Program-made: the position numbers and the translations under genes | Shown here: positions 26,078-34,021 of the stretch, in pieces | Layout: each line of letters starts with the position of its first letter | Position numbering within the stretch: position 1 is the first letter of the stretch | The notes under the pieces: model-generated | What the model saw: the letters and a program-made list of their open reading frames with translations, nothing else | Told to the model about the DNA's origin: nothing | Databases searched by the model: none | Assembly (NCBI RefSeq): GCF_000518665.1 | Contig: NZ_KI912469.1 | Location: forward strand, 3,376-67,375 | Direction: 5' to 3' | DNA length: 64,000 nucleotides | DNA from: Microvirga flocculans ATCC BAA-817 | Lineage (GTDB): Bacteria > Pseudomonadota > Alphaproteobacteria > Rhizobiales > Beijerinckiaceae

Positions 26078-26446
26078 ATGACAACCGAGCGCTGGCCGAC
26101 GGAACTGCGTCTCGCCAAGGACAGGCGCAGCCTGCGCATCGTTTTCGACGACGGCGCGGCTTATGACCTCCCGGCCGAGTACCTTCGCGTGACGAGCCCT
26201 TCGGCGGAGGTCCAGGGGCATAGCCCCGCCGAGCGCAGGACTGTGCCGGGCAAGCGGGACGTGGAGATCATCGGGGTGGAGCCGGTGGGCAATTATGCCG
26301 TGAAGCTCGTCTTCGACGACATGCACGATACGGGGATCTATGGCTGGGACTATCTCTACCGGCTCGGGGCGGAGCAGGGGGAGAAGTGGCAGGCCTATCT
26401 CGACGAACTGACGGCCAAGGGCCTCTCGCGGGATCGGCTCCGCTGA
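26078..26446 (+). CDS. DUF971 (gamma-butyrobetaine hydroxylase N-terminal-like) protein
   Basis: A 122-residue DUF971 protein. The pattern PTELRLAKDRRSLRIVFDDG, then YDLPAEYLRVTSPSAEVQGH, and near the end DTGIYGWDYLYRLG are the conserved segments of the family. The family occurs as a stand-alone protein and as the N-terminal domain of gamma-butyrobetaine hydroxylase, and its role is unsettled. It is divergent from moaA with 95 bp between the starts. A cofactor-assembly role is inference from that position only. Confidence 0.88.
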   Translation: MTTERWPTELRLAKDRRSLRIVFDDGAAYDLPAEYLRVTSPSAEVQGHSPAERRTVPGKRDVEIIGVEPVGNYAVKLVFDDMHDTGIYGWDYLYRLGAEQGEKWQAYLDELTAKGLSRDRLR

Positions 26447-26468
26447 GGGGGCATTCCTGAAAATGCCA

Positions 26469-26490
26469 ATGGCCGGGCGGACCCGGCCAT
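26469..26490. terminator. GC-rich hairpin between convergent genes
   Basis: ATGGCCGGG (26469-26477) and CCCGGCCAT (26482-26490) form a 9-bp stem with a 4-nt loop between the DUF971 and L,D-transpeptidase stops. No T run follows. It may instead be a member of the ATGGCCGGG palindrome family seen at 41736-41758. Confidence 0.5.
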
Positions 26491-26512
26491 CGCGCTCACC
26501 TTGAGAAAAGAC

Positions 26513-27097
26513 TTAGCGCAGGACGACGACCTGCGCACCGACCTTGGCGCGGCTGTAGAGGTCCATCACGTCCTCGTTGGTCATGCGGATGCAGCCCGAG
26601 GACACGGCCTCGCCGATGGTCTCCGGCTCGTTGGAGCCGTGAATGCGGTAGATCGTGCTGCCAATATAGAGGGCGCGGGCGCCGAGCGGGTTGTCCGGTC
26701 CGCCCTTCATGTAGCGGGGCAGGTCGGGGCGGCGCTTGAGCATCGCGGACGGCGGACGCCAATCGGGCCATTCGCGCTTCATGGTGACGGAATGGGTGCC
26801 GGACCAGGTGAAGCCCGGGCGGCCCACGCCCACGCCGTACTGGACCGCCTGGCCGTTGCCGAGCACGAACCACAGACGGCGCTCGCTCGTCGAGACGACG
26901 ATGGTGCCGGGCGCATAGCGGCCGTTGAAGGCGACGACCTCCCGCGGGACGGGAGCGGCCTGGGCCTTGAAGGTGTCCTCAGCGCTGTAGAGCGGTTGGC
27001 GGGTGAGCGGATCGATAGCCGTAAATGCCGCAGCCGGCGTCGCGATGGCGACGAAAGCGCAAGCAAGCCCGGACAGGGCAGCGCAGGTGCGTCCCAT
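26513..27097 (-). CDS. L,D-transpeptidase (YkuD domain)
   Basis: A 194-residue exported enzyme that forms 3-3 cross-links in peptidoglycan or attaches proteins to it. The signal peptide ends near PAAAFT (GRTCAALSGLACAFVAIATP). The YkuD catalytic motif is HGSNEPETIGEAVSSGCIRM, with the nucleophile Cys in SSGCIRM. The preceding block GGPDNPLGARALYIGSTIYR is typical. The ATG at 27097 gives a proper signal peptide, and a start 16 codons earlier would place a polar tail before it. Alphaproteobacteria usually carry many paralogues of this enzyme. Confidence 0.92.
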   Translation of the reverse strand: MGRTCAALSGLACAFVAIATPAAAFTAIDPLTRQPLYSAEDTFKAQAAPVPREVVAFNGRYAPGTIVVSTSERRLWFVLGNGQAVQYGVGVGRPGFTWSGTHSVTMKREWPDWRPPSAMLKRRPDLPRYMKGGPDNPLGARALYIGSTIYRIHGSNEPETIGEAVSSGCIRMTNEDVMDLYSRAKVGAQVVVLR

Positions 27098-27314
27098 GAT
27101 TGCCTCAGATTGAACGTGTTGATGGCAGGGTTTGTGATTGCTCAACGCAATAGCCCCGCTTCGGATCCATGCATATCAAGGTTTTGCTATAAAATCCTAG
27201 TGCGGTTAGGGCACGAAAACGCCTGAATTTCGCCACTTCGTAACCGAGCGGTTAAAGTCGCGCTGCCGCAATTCTCCGCTGGAAAATAGTTCGCCGGAAA
27301 CCTGCTTCTTTGGC

Positions 27315-27343
27315 TTGACGCCGAGGGTTCTGCGCCTTTAGAA
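27315..27343 (+). promoter_or_regulatory. Sigma-70-type promoter of the tRNA-Val gene
   Basis: TTGACG (27315-27320), a 17-bp spacer and TTAGAA (27338-27343) sit 12 bp before the tRNA 5' end. This is the expected geometry for a strong housekeeping promoter. Confidence 0.7.
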
Positions 27344-27354
27344 GGCCTTTGTCA

Positions 27355-27429
27355 GGGCGCGTAGCTCAGCGGGAGAGCATTCGCTTCACACGCGAAGGGT
27401 CACAGGTTCAATCCCTGTCGCGCCCACCA
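27355..27429 (+). tRNA. tRNA-Val (anticodon CAC)
   Basis: Full cloverleaf: acceptor GGGCGCG pairs with CGCGCCC, the D arm is GCTC..GAGC, the anticodon stem TTCGC/GCGAA encloses TTCACAC with CAC in the middle, and the T arm is ACAGG-TTCAATC-CCTGT. CCA is encoded at 27427-27429. The 3' neighbour gph is on the opposite strand. No sign of an integrated element is seen at its 3' end. Confidence 0.97.
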
Positions 27430-27499
27430 TTCCTTCCTGACAAGCAATCTTCACATTTTCGTGCGTATGCAGCGCGCGGGCCCAACCCTTTTGCCCGCG

Positions 27500-28201
27500 T
27501 CAGGCCGCCAGCGGCCTCATGACCCTCTGCACGGCGGCGAAAAGATCGTCGAAGTGATCGATGACGAGGTCCGGACCAAGCTCCCGGACCGGCACGTCCG
27601 TATAGCCGAAGGGCACCGCCACCACGGGAATGCCGGCATTCTGCGCGGTCACGATATCCGTTCGGGAATCGCCGATCATCACCGCCCGGCTCGGGTTTCC
27701 GCCGGCCCGCTCGATGGTCAGCGTCAGGTGGCGAGGATCCGGCTTGAAGTAGGGAAAGGTGTCGCGGCCGCAATTGGCTGCGAAGCGATGGCCGATGCCG
27801 AGCTCGTCCAGCAGCTTGATCGCGTGCTCCTCGACCTTGTTGGTGCAGACCGCCAGGATAAAGCCTGCCTGTTCCAGGCGGTCGAGAGCTGCGACCACAC
27901 CCGGATAGAGGCGGGTTTCGACGCAGATATTCTCTCCGTAATGGACCATGAACTGCCTGAACAGCTCTTCGAGGCGGTCCGGGGCCAGTTCCTTGCCGAC
28001 AGCCTCGAACCCGCGCTGGATCAGGGCTCTCGCACCCGCGCCGATCATGTCGCGGGCCTTCGCGACGGGCAGGGGGGCGAGGCCCTCGCGCTCGAGGATG
28101 ACGTTCAGGGTCCCGACGAGGTCGCCGGCCGTATCTGCCAAGGTTCCGTCCAGGTCGAAGACGGCGATGGGCGAGACGATGTGCGGGGTATCAATGGCCA
28201 T
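27500..28201 (-). CDS. gph: Phosphoglycolate phosphatase (HAD family)
   Basis: A 233-residue HAD hydrolase that dephosphorylates 2-phosphoglycolate. Motif I is [15 protein letters not shown], motif III is in FKPDPRHL, and motif IV is [19 protein letters not shown] followed by the Gph-like [10 protein letters not shown]. The cap is inserted between motifs I and II ([16 protein letters not shown]). The length and these features match the Gph subgroup, although HAD specificity is never certain from sequence. It is divergent from the next exported protein and in physiology sits near rpiA. Confidence 0.88.
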   Translation of the reverse strand: MAIDTPHIVSPIAVFDLDGTLADTAGDLVGTLNVILEREGLAPLPVAKARDMIGAGARALIQRGFEAVGKELAPDRLEELFRQFMVHYGENICVETRLYPGVVAALDRLEQAGFILAVCTNKVEEHAIKLLDELGIGHRFAANCGRDTFPYFKPDPRHLTLTIERAGGNPSRAVMIGDSRTDIVTAQNAGIPVVAVPFGYTDVPVRELGPDLVIDHFDDLFAAVQRVMRPLAA

Positions 28202-28290
28202 GAAGGTCGGCTACCTGCTGGGGGCAAGGGAATCAAGCATGCAATGGTATGGTGTCATGGTTGATTCGTTCTTACCGGATGGAGTGTTGA

Positions 28291-28746
28291 ATGCGGCCCT
28301 TTGGTTCCGCGGCGTTGATTTCCGCAGCCCTGGCGCTGGGGGGCTTGCTCGGCCCCGCCCTGGCTGCATCCTACGATTTCGTTCCTGCTCCCCAGACCGA
28401 CCTGAACCGCATCTATCGAATCGACCGGATCACCGGCGAGGTGAGCTCCTGCCAGTATGGGCTTCAGGAAGGCACAATTGGGGTCACGCTCTGCTTCAGC
28501 GCGGGCGAGGGCGCCGGCCCCCAGGCTCCGGGCGAATATGGCCTCGTCGCGTCCCGTCACGAGCGGGAAGGGGGCGTCTTCCGGGTCAATTACCGGACCG
28601 GCCAGATGAGCATCTGCTATGTTTTCGACGAGCGGGTGGTGTGCACCCCGCAGACGACCCCTTCGCCGGCCACCTCGTCCTCGGCCGCGCCGGTCGCCAC
28701 GCCGAGCGTCAGCCCCGGGACGGGCGCTTCGCCGCAGCGGCCCTGA
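28291..28746 (+). CDS. Exported protein of unknown function
   Basis: A 151-residue protein with a clear signal peptide ([20 protein letters not shown], cleaved after LAA). Two similar segments follow, each with a cysteine: [17 protein letters not shown] and [20 protein letters not shown], like a duplicated beta-hairpin. A Ser/Thr/Pro-rich tail ([18 protein letters not shown]) ends the protein. GGAGTG lies 7 nt before the ATG. It is not recognised as a named family. Four cysteines could form disulfides in the periplasm. Confidence 0.7.
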   Translation: MRPFGSAALISAALALGGLLGPALAASYDFVPAPQTDLNRIYRIDRITGEVSSCQYGLQEGTIGVTLCFSAGEGAGPQAPGEYGLVASRHEREGGVFRVNYRTGQMSICYVFDERVVCTPQTTPSPATSSSAAPVATPSVSPGTGASPQRP

Positions 28747-28874
28747 GGCCTTCGCCGGGCCCCGGCGCGGGTTACGGCCGAAACGTTCTTTCTTCTCCAT
28801 GCCCTGGCATGCTAGAGGCGGGCGAAGGGGCCCAACCTAAAAGGCCAGGCCGAGTTTATTTTCAGAGGGTATCC

Positions 28875-29570
28875 GTGAGCGACAATCTCAAGCGCGCCGC
28901 AGCCGAAAGGGCAGCACAGCTTGTCACCGACGGCATGAGGCTCGGTCTCGGCACCGGCTCGACCGCGGCGTTTTTCGTCGCGGCCCTCGGCGAGCGCGTC
29001 CGGGGCGGGCTGAAGGTGGTGGGTGTCCCTACCTCCGAGGCGACCCGCGAGCAGGCCCAGCGTGAGGGCATTCCCCTCTCGACGCTCGACGAAACGCCCG
29101 ATCTCGACCTGACGGTGGATGGGGCCGACGAACTCGACGACGACCTGCGCCTGATCAAAGGCGGCGGCGGCGCTCTCCTGCGGGAGAAGATCGTGGCGTC
29201 CGCCAGCCAGCGGATGATCGTGATCGCCGACGGCTCCAAGCGCGTCGCGAAGCTCGGACGCTTCCCGCTGCCCATCGAGGTGGTGCCGTTCGGCCTGACG
29301 GCGACGGAGCGGGCCATCGTCAAGCTGCTCGATTCCCTGTCCATGAGCGGCGAGCTGCGCCTGCGCCGCGCCGCCGACGGCGCGCCTTTCGTGACGGATG
29401 GCGGCCATTTCATTCTCGATGCGCATCTCGAGCGCATCGACAAGCCGAACGTGCTTGCCTCGACGCTGAACAACATTCCCGGCGTCGTCGAACACGGTCT
29501 TTTCCTGGGCCTGGCCACCGGCGCGATCCTCGCCACGGCTGACGGGCTCGTCGAACTCGGTCAGCTCTGA
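28875..29570 (+). CDS. rpiA: Ribose-5-phosphate isomerase A
   Basis: A 231-residue enzyme interconverting ribose 5-phosphate and ribulose 5-phosphate in the pentose phosphate pathway. Motifs: [12 protein letters not shown] (phosphate loop), [20 protein letters not shown] with the catalytic acid and lysine, REKIV, and the C-terminal [13 protein letters not shown]. Translation begins at GTG 28875 ([14 protein letters not shown]), preceded by AGAGGG. The frame is open far upstream, but that part is non-coding. DUF2059 follows after 36 bp in the same direction. Confidence 0.95.
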   Translation: MSDNLKRAAAERAAQLVTDGMRLGLGTGSTAAFFVAALGERVRGGLKVVGVPTSEATREQAQREGIPLSTLDETPDLDLTVDGADELDDDLRLIKGGGGALLREKIVASASQRMIVIADGSKRVAKLGRFPLPIEVVPFGLTATERAIVKLLDSLSMSGELRLRRAADGAPFVTDGGHFILDAHLERIDKPNVLASTLNNIPGVVEHGLFLGLATGAILATADGLVELGQL

Positions 29571-29606
29571 CCCTCCCCAAAAGACATGACGATTGGAGCC
29601 ACTTCT

Positions 29607-30107
29607 ATGATCCGCAACGCCTCACGCCTCGCCGCGACGTCGGTCGCGCTGTTCATGCTCGCAAGCCCCGCCTTCGCGCAGGCGCAGCCGAGCGCCAGCC
29701 ACCTTGCCCTCGCCCGTGAGGTCGCCATCAGCTCCGGCATGACGCGCTCGTTCGACGCCATGGCCGAGCCGTTCCTGGACCAGCTGCAGCAGATGAACGT
29801 CACCCGTCCGGAGATCAAGCAGGACCTGGACCAGGTCGTGGCGATGATCCGGCCCGAGCTCGAGCAGCAGAAACAGAAGATGATCGACAACGCGGCCAAG
29901 GCCTTCGCTTCCCGCCTGACCGAGGCCGAGCTGAAGGACATCGCGACCTTCTACAAATCTCCGGCCGGCGCCAAGTACGTCCAGGTTCAGCCTGGCGTTC
30001 TCGACGACATCGTCCGCGACCTCGCCACCTGGACGCAGCAGACTGCCCAGTTCGTGCTGACCCGCGCCCGCGAGGAGATGGGCAAGCGCGGGCACCAGCT
30101 GCAGTAA
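29607..30107 (+). CDS. DUF2059 exported protein
   Basis: A 166-residue protein with a signal peptide (MIRNASRLAATSVALFMLAS, cleaved after AFAQA) and the helical DUF2059 domain. Its hallmark is LTEAELKDIATFYKSPAGAK followed by a long amphipathic helix (VRDLATWTQQTAQFVL). Function of the family is unknown, and it is generally periplasmic. The second in-frame ATG (29607) is chosen because the signal peptide starts there and GGAG is 8 nt upstream. A terminator follows at 30140. Confidence 0.88.
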   Translation: MIRNASRLAATSVALFMLASPAFAQAQPSASHLALAREVAISSGMTRSFDAMAEPFLDQLQQMNVTRPEIKQDLDQVVAMIRPELEQQKQKMIDNAAKAFASRLTEAELKDIATFYKSPAGAKYVQVQPGVLDDIVRDLATWTQQTAQFVLTRAREEMGKRGHQLQ

Positions 30108-30139
30108 GGCGCACGCGCCAAGCGCATATCGGCGTGATG

Positions 30140-30169
30140 GAAGGCCCGGGAAACCGGGCCTTCTTCGTT
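30140..30169 (+). terminator. Rho-independent terminator after the DUF2059 gene
   Basis: GAAGGCCCGG (30140-30149) pairs with CCGGGCCTTC (30154-30163) around a GAAA tetraloop, followed by TTCGTT. The stable GNRA loop supports a real hairpin. Confidence 0.85.
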
Positions 30170-30311
30170 CTGGAGGAGCCCTTGCCGCCGCCAAGCTCGG
30201 CGCTACCCTTTCTGCAGGGCCCTCGTTGTCGAAGATGTCCGTGCCCGTAGCCGAACGAGGAGGCCCTTTTTGCCCTTCGCGCCCTGCGCCAGGGCTCTCG
30301 GAGGAACGAAC

Positions 30312-30635
30312 ATGGCTGAAGACTGGGCTGTCGACGTCAAAAAGTATGTGCCCAACGCCGACGACAAGGCGATTGCAGGCATTGTCCGGTATTGCGGGAT
30401 CGCCCTGCAGAAGCGCGACTCCGCTCTCGTGTCCTTCTCGGACCCGGAGGAGGTTGCGCGCGTGCGTGAGAACTTCCTCAGGAAGAAGCTGGGACTGACC
30501 GCTCCCGATGCGGAACTCGATCAGGCCGTTCGAGCGGTGGGGGACAAGCTGAAGGCGGATCGCAGCAAGAACAGGGTGACGGTCTATTACCTGCTCGCCG
30601 AGCATTTCGGGAAACTGTCGGCCTTCGCGGCTTAA
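30312..30635 (+). CDS. DUF2853 family protein
   Basis: A 107-residue cytoplasmic protein matching DUF2853: DWAVDVKKYVPNADDKAIAG, then IVRYCGIALQKRDSALVSFS, and the C-terminal RSKNRVTVYYLLAEHFGKLS. The family has a compact helical fold and no assigned activity. GAGGA lies 6 nt before the ATG at 30312. Its TAA stop is the first bases of a dispersed repeat. Confidence 0.88.
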   Translation: MAEDWAVDVKKYVPNADDKAIAGIVRYCGIALQKRDSALVSFSDPEEVARVRENFLRKKLGLTAPDAELDQAVRAVGDKLKADRSKNRVTVYYLLAEHFGKLSAFAA

Positions 30636-30690
30636 AGCATTTTCGGCGAATTGGATCCGGTTCGCCATCAAAGATGCGGCATACCCAAGA
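30634..30690 (+). repeat. Dispersed repeat, GGATCC-centred family, abutting the DUF2853 stop
   Basis: Reverse-orientation relative of the 24870 copy: AAAGCATTTTCGGCGAATTG followed by GATCCGGTTCGCC and ATGCGGCAT. GGCGAA and TTCGCC form the stem. The repeat starts inside the TAA of the preceding gene, the same relation to the gene as at 1431 and 24870. Confidence 0.82.
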
Positions 30691-30710
30691 AAAGGGCTTG
30701 GGCCTGGACA

Positions 30711-30748
30711 TAAAAAAGCGCCGGTTCCGTCCCTGGAACCGGCGCTTT
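30711..30748 (-). terminator. Terminator of the tctCBA operon
   Basis: A perfect 14-bp stem (AAAGCGCCGGTTCC at 30715-30728 with GGAACCGGCGCTTT at 30735-30748) closes a 6-nt loop. On the minus strand it ends in a run of six T, directly after tctA. Confidence 0.92.
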
Positions 30749-30771
30749 CCGTGAACCCGTGGGGTTCTGCG

Positions 30772-32271
30772 TCAGTCCTCGACCGCCTTGAAGCGTCCCA
30801 GCCCCTTGAGGACGAAGGGGAGGATCAGGGCGATCAGGGCAATAGCGAGGAGCGTCGCCGAGATCGGGCTCTGCAGCAGGACCATCGGGTCGCCGAGGCT
30901 GATCGACAGCGCCCGCCGCAGCTGGCTTTCGGCGATAGGCCCCAGGATCAGCCCCACCACGACCGGAGCGATCGGGAAGTCGAACCGGCGCATCAGGAAG
31001 CCGAGCACGCCGAAGACCGTGAGCATGATGAGCTCCACCGGCGACGGATTGGCCGCGATGGTCCCCATGGTAGCGAAGACCAGGATGCCCGCATAAAGCC
31101 AGGGCTGCGGGATCGCGAGCAGGCGCACCCACAGGCCCACCAGGGGCAGGTTGAGCACCAGCAGCATGCCGTTGGCGATGAACAGGCTGGCGATCAGGCC
31201 CCAGACCAGATTGGGCTGCTCCGCGAACAGCAGGGGGCCGGGGTTGAGGCCGTATTGCTGGAAGCCCGCGAGCAGCATGGCCGCGGTAGCGGAGGTCGGA
31301 AGGCCGAGGGTCAGCAGCGGCACGAGGGTGCCGGCCGCGGAGGCGTTGTTGGCCGCTTCCGGCCCCGCCACGCCCTCGATGGCGCCCTTGCCGAATTCCT
31401 CGGGATATTTCGTGAGGCGCTTCTCGGTCGAATAGGACAGGAAGGTCGGGATTTCCGCGCCGCCGGCGGGGAGGGCCCCGATCGGGAATCCGAACGCGGT
31501 TCCGCGCAGCCAGGGCTTCCAGGACCGCTTCCAGTCCTCCTTGGTCATCCAGAGGGAGCCGCGCACGGCCTCGAGCCTCTCCTCGTGGACATGGCGGCGC
31601 GAGGCCACGTAGAGCGCTTCGCCCACCGCGAAGAGGCCGACGGCCAGGGTCGTCACCTCGATATTGTCGTAGAGCTCGGGAATGCCGAAGCTCAGGCGGG
31701 ACTGGCCGGAGAGAATGTCGATGCCGACGAGCCCGAGAGTCAGGCCGATGAAGAGGCTCGTCAGGCCCCGCACGGGGGAATCGCCGAAGGTGGCCGAGAC
31801 GGTCACGAAGGCCACGCACATGAGGGCGAAGTAATCCTCGGGGCCGAAGCTCACGGCGATGTCGACGAGATAGGGGGCGAGGAAGGTCAGGCCGAGGGTG
31901 GCGATGGTGCCCGCCACGAAGGAGCCGATGGCCGAGGTGGCGAGCGCGGGGCCGCCGCGTCCAGCCTTGGCCATCTTGTTGCCTTCCAGGGCGGTCGCCA
32001 TGGAGGCGCTTTCGCCCGGGGTGTTGATGAGGATCGCGGTGGTCGAGCCGCCATACATGCCGCCGTAATAGATGCCGGCGAACATGATGATCGAGCCCGC
32101 CGGGTCGAGCTTGAAGGTGACCGGCAGGAGCAGCGCCACGGTAAGCGCCGGGCCGATGCCGGGCAGAACGCCGACGGCCGTGCCGAGAAGAACGCCGATG
32201 AGGGCGAAGAGCAGGTTCATCGGCTGGATCGCAACGGAGAGGCCGTTGGCGAGAGAAACGAAGGCTTCCAT
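30772..32271 (-). CDS. tctA: Tripartite tricarboxylate transporter, large permease TctA
   Basis: A 499-residue inner-membrane protein with about 11-12 hydrophobic helices. The TctA signature regions [20 protein letters not shown] and [20 protein letters not shown] are at the N-terminus, and the matching repeat half [20 protein letters not shown] lies in the second half. It is the transport channel of a secondary, substrate-binding-protein-dependent uptake system for citrate-like or other carboxylates. It is last in the tctC-tctB-tctA order, 11 bp after tctB, and followed by a strong terminator. Confidence 0.95.
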   Translation of the reverse strand: MEAFVSLANGLSVAIQPMNLLFALIGVLLGTAVGVLPGIGPALTVALLLPVTFKLDPAGSIIMFAGIYYGGMYGGSTTAILINTPGESASMATALEGNKMAKAGRGGPALATSAIGSFVAGTIATLGLTFLAPYLVDIAVSFGPEDYFALMCVAFVTVSATFGDSPVRGLTSLFIGLTLGLVGIDILSGQSRLSFGIPELYDNIEVTTLAVGLFAVGEALYVASRRHVHEERLEAVRGSLWMTKEDWKRSWKPWLRGTAFGFPIGALPAGGAEIPTFLSYSTEKRLTKYPEEFGKGAIEGVAGPEAANNASAAGTLVPLLTLGLPTSATAAMLLAGFQQYGLNPGPLLFAEQPNLVWGLIASLFIANGMLLVLNLPLVGLWVRLLAIPQPWLYAGILVFATMGTIAANPSPVELIMLTVFGVLGFLMRRFDFPIAPVVVGLILGPIAESQLRRALSISLGDPMVLLQSPISATLLAIALIALILPFVLKGLGRFKAVED

Positions 32272-32282
32272 GCTTTCAGGCC

Positions 32283-32756
32283 TCAGAGCAGATGTTCAAG
32301 CGGCCCTGCCGGAAGGGACAGGGTCAGGAGCTTCGCAAACAGCAGATAGATCAGAACGGCGATCGCGGCTCCGATCAGGAGATCCATGAGGAACGCGCGG
32401 CGCCCGAAGGCCGTGGAGGTCGCCGCGAACAGGATGGCCGTGCCGATCATGAAGCCGCCGCCGATGGCGATCAGGGCGATCAGGCAGGCCAGGCCGCCGA
32501 GGATCAGGACGATCGGTTTCCAGTCGAGGCTGTCGCGCGCGGGAAGGTCGCCCTTCCAAGCCCCGATCGCATTGCCGACGGCGAGCAGCGTGAGGCCCAA
32601 GGAGACGATGATGGGCATGACCTTCGGGCCGAGGTCGTAAGGAGAAAGAATCTGGAGCTTGGTCATGTCCCACCAGATGAGACCGGCCAGGCCGAGAAGA
32701 ATAAGAGCGATGACGAGGCCCGCCACGTCGATGCGCCGCTGGGGAGATGAAGTCAT
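32283..32756 (-). CDS. tctB: Tripartite tricarboxylate transporter, small permease TctB
   Basis: A 157-residue membrane protein with four predicted helices ([78 protein letters not shown]) and the family segment [12 protein letters not shown]. Start at the ATG 32756 ([13 protein letters not shown]). It lies between tctC and tctA. The 65-bp gap on the tctC side holds a hairpin that may keep tctC mRNA more abundant than tctBA. Confidence 0.92.
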   Translation of the reverse strand: MTSSPQRRIDVAGLVIALILLGLAGLIWWDMTKLQILSPYDLGPKVMPIIVSLGLTLLAVGNAIGAWKGDLPARDSLDWKPIVLILGGLACLIALIAIGGGFMIGTAILFAATSTAFGRRAFLMDLLIGAAIAVLIYLLFAKLLTLSLPAGPLEHLL

Positions 32757-32772
32757 AGGATATCCCAAATAA

Positions 32773-32800
32773 GAAACGCCGCGCACAAGCGCGGCGCTTC
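32773..32800 (-). promoter_or_regulatory. Intercistronic hairpin between tctC and tctB
   Basis: CGCCGCGC (32777-32784) and GCGCGGCG (32789-32796) form an 8-bp GC stem with a 4-nt loop, extended past one mismatch by three further pairs. Such structures after binding-protein genes stabilise or partially terminate the upstream message. Confidence 0.6.
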
Positions 32801-32821
32801 CAATGGCATTTATCTTGAAAA

Positions 32822-33793
32822 TCAGGACTTCACCAGTCCCACGGCGGTGAGCACGTCCTTCGTGCGGGCCTGCTCTTCGGCCAGGATCTTGGCGAAGGCG
32901 TCGCCGGACACGTAGGAATCCTCCCAGCCCTTGGCCTTCAGGATTTCCTGCCACTCCTTCGACTTGGCCATCTTGTCCATGGCGTCGGTCAGGGCCTTCT
33001 TCTGGTCGGCGGAGATGCCGGGAGGAGCGACGACGGCGCGCCAGTTGGCGATCTCGAGGTCGATGCCCTGGGCCTTGATGGACGGCAGGTCGGCGGTCGC
33101 CTTGCCCGCGGGGGTCGTCAGGCCGATGAGACGCAGCTTGCCGGCCTTGATCTGGCTCTCGAACTCGCCGTAGCCGGAGATGCCTGCAGTCACCTTGCCG
33201 CCGAGGATGGCCGCCAGGGCCTCGCCGCCGCCGGAGAAGGGAATGTAGTTGATCTTGGTCGGATCCGCGCCCGCCGCCTTGGCGAAGAGGGCCGCCGCGA
33301 TGTGGTCGACGCCGCCCGCCGAGCCGCCGGCCCAGGTGACCTTCGCCGGATCGGCCTTGATCGCGGCCGCAAGGTCTTTCGCGGTCTTGATCGGTGAGTC
33401 GGCCGGCACCACGATGGCCTCGTATTCCGCGGTCAGGCGGGCGATGGGCGTGGTCTGGTCGAGGGTGATCGGGGACTTGTTGGTGAGAAGCGCACCCACC
33501 ATCACGTAGCCCATGACCATGAGCTGGCTGCCGTCGCCCTTGGAGTTGTTCACGAGCTGGGCGATGCCGATGGAGCCGCCGGCGCCGGGAACGTTGGTGA
33601 CCTGCACGCTCTTGGCGATGCCGGACTGCGTCAGGGCCTGCTGCATGGAGCGGGCCGTCTGATCCCAGCCGCCGCCCGGCGCTGCGGGAGCCATGATCTT
33701 GAGCTCCATCTGCGCCGCCGCCGACGTTACGAAACCTGCCACGGCCGCCGCAGCCAGCGCGCTGCGCCAAAGACCTTTACGAAACTGGGTCAT
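32822..33793 (-). CDS. tctC: Tripartite tricarboxylate transporter substrate-binding protein TctC
   Basis: A 323-residue periplasmic receptor. The signal peptide is residues 1-27 (SALAAAAVAGFVTSAAAQ). Family motifs follow: MAPAAPGGGWDQTARSM, TNVPGAGGSIGIAQLVN and, later, WAGGSAGGVDHIAAALFAKA. The PGGGWDQTAR loop is close to receptors for citrate-like and other carboxylates, but the ligand is open. GGAGGAAAC lies 2 nt before the ATG region on the minus strand. It is first in the operon with tctB and tctA. Confidence 0.95.
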   Translation of the reverse strand: MTQFRKGLWRSALAAAAVAGFVTSAAAQMELKIMAPAAPGGGWDQTARSMQQALTQSGIAKSVQVTNVPGAGGSIGIAQLVNNSKGDGSQLMVMGYVMVGALLTNKSPITLDQTTPIARLTAEYEAIVVPADSPIKTAKDLAAAIKADPAKVTWAGGSAGGVDHIAAALFAKAAGADPTKINYIPFSGGGEALAAILGGKVTAGISGYGEFESQIKAGKLRLIGLTTPAGKATADLPSIKAQGIDLEIANWRAVVAPPGISADQKKALTDAMDKMAKSKEWQEILKAKGWEDSYVSGDAFAKILAEEQARTKDVLTAVGLVKS

Positions 33794-34021
33794 CTGTTTC
33801 CTCCATGGACGCTCAAAACACTCAAAGCGCCTTGCGGCAGAACCTAAAGAGGGAAAGGGGGAGCGGCAAGCGTCTGCTCCCTTTATCGCTGTTGAACCTT
33901 AGCGTAAGAGCTACGCTCCAAGGCGGGCAGCCATGTGCTCGAAGCAGGGCCGGCGGGCGGCGTCGCCTGAAACCATCCCTATATGATCGTGATGAACACC
34001 CAATCCGAGCGGAGAAACCCC

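Noticed and set aside
27355-27500. tRNA-Val as an integration site for a mobile element
   Set aside because: The next gene is ordinary gph, no integrase is present and no direct repeat of the tRNA 3' end was found nearby.
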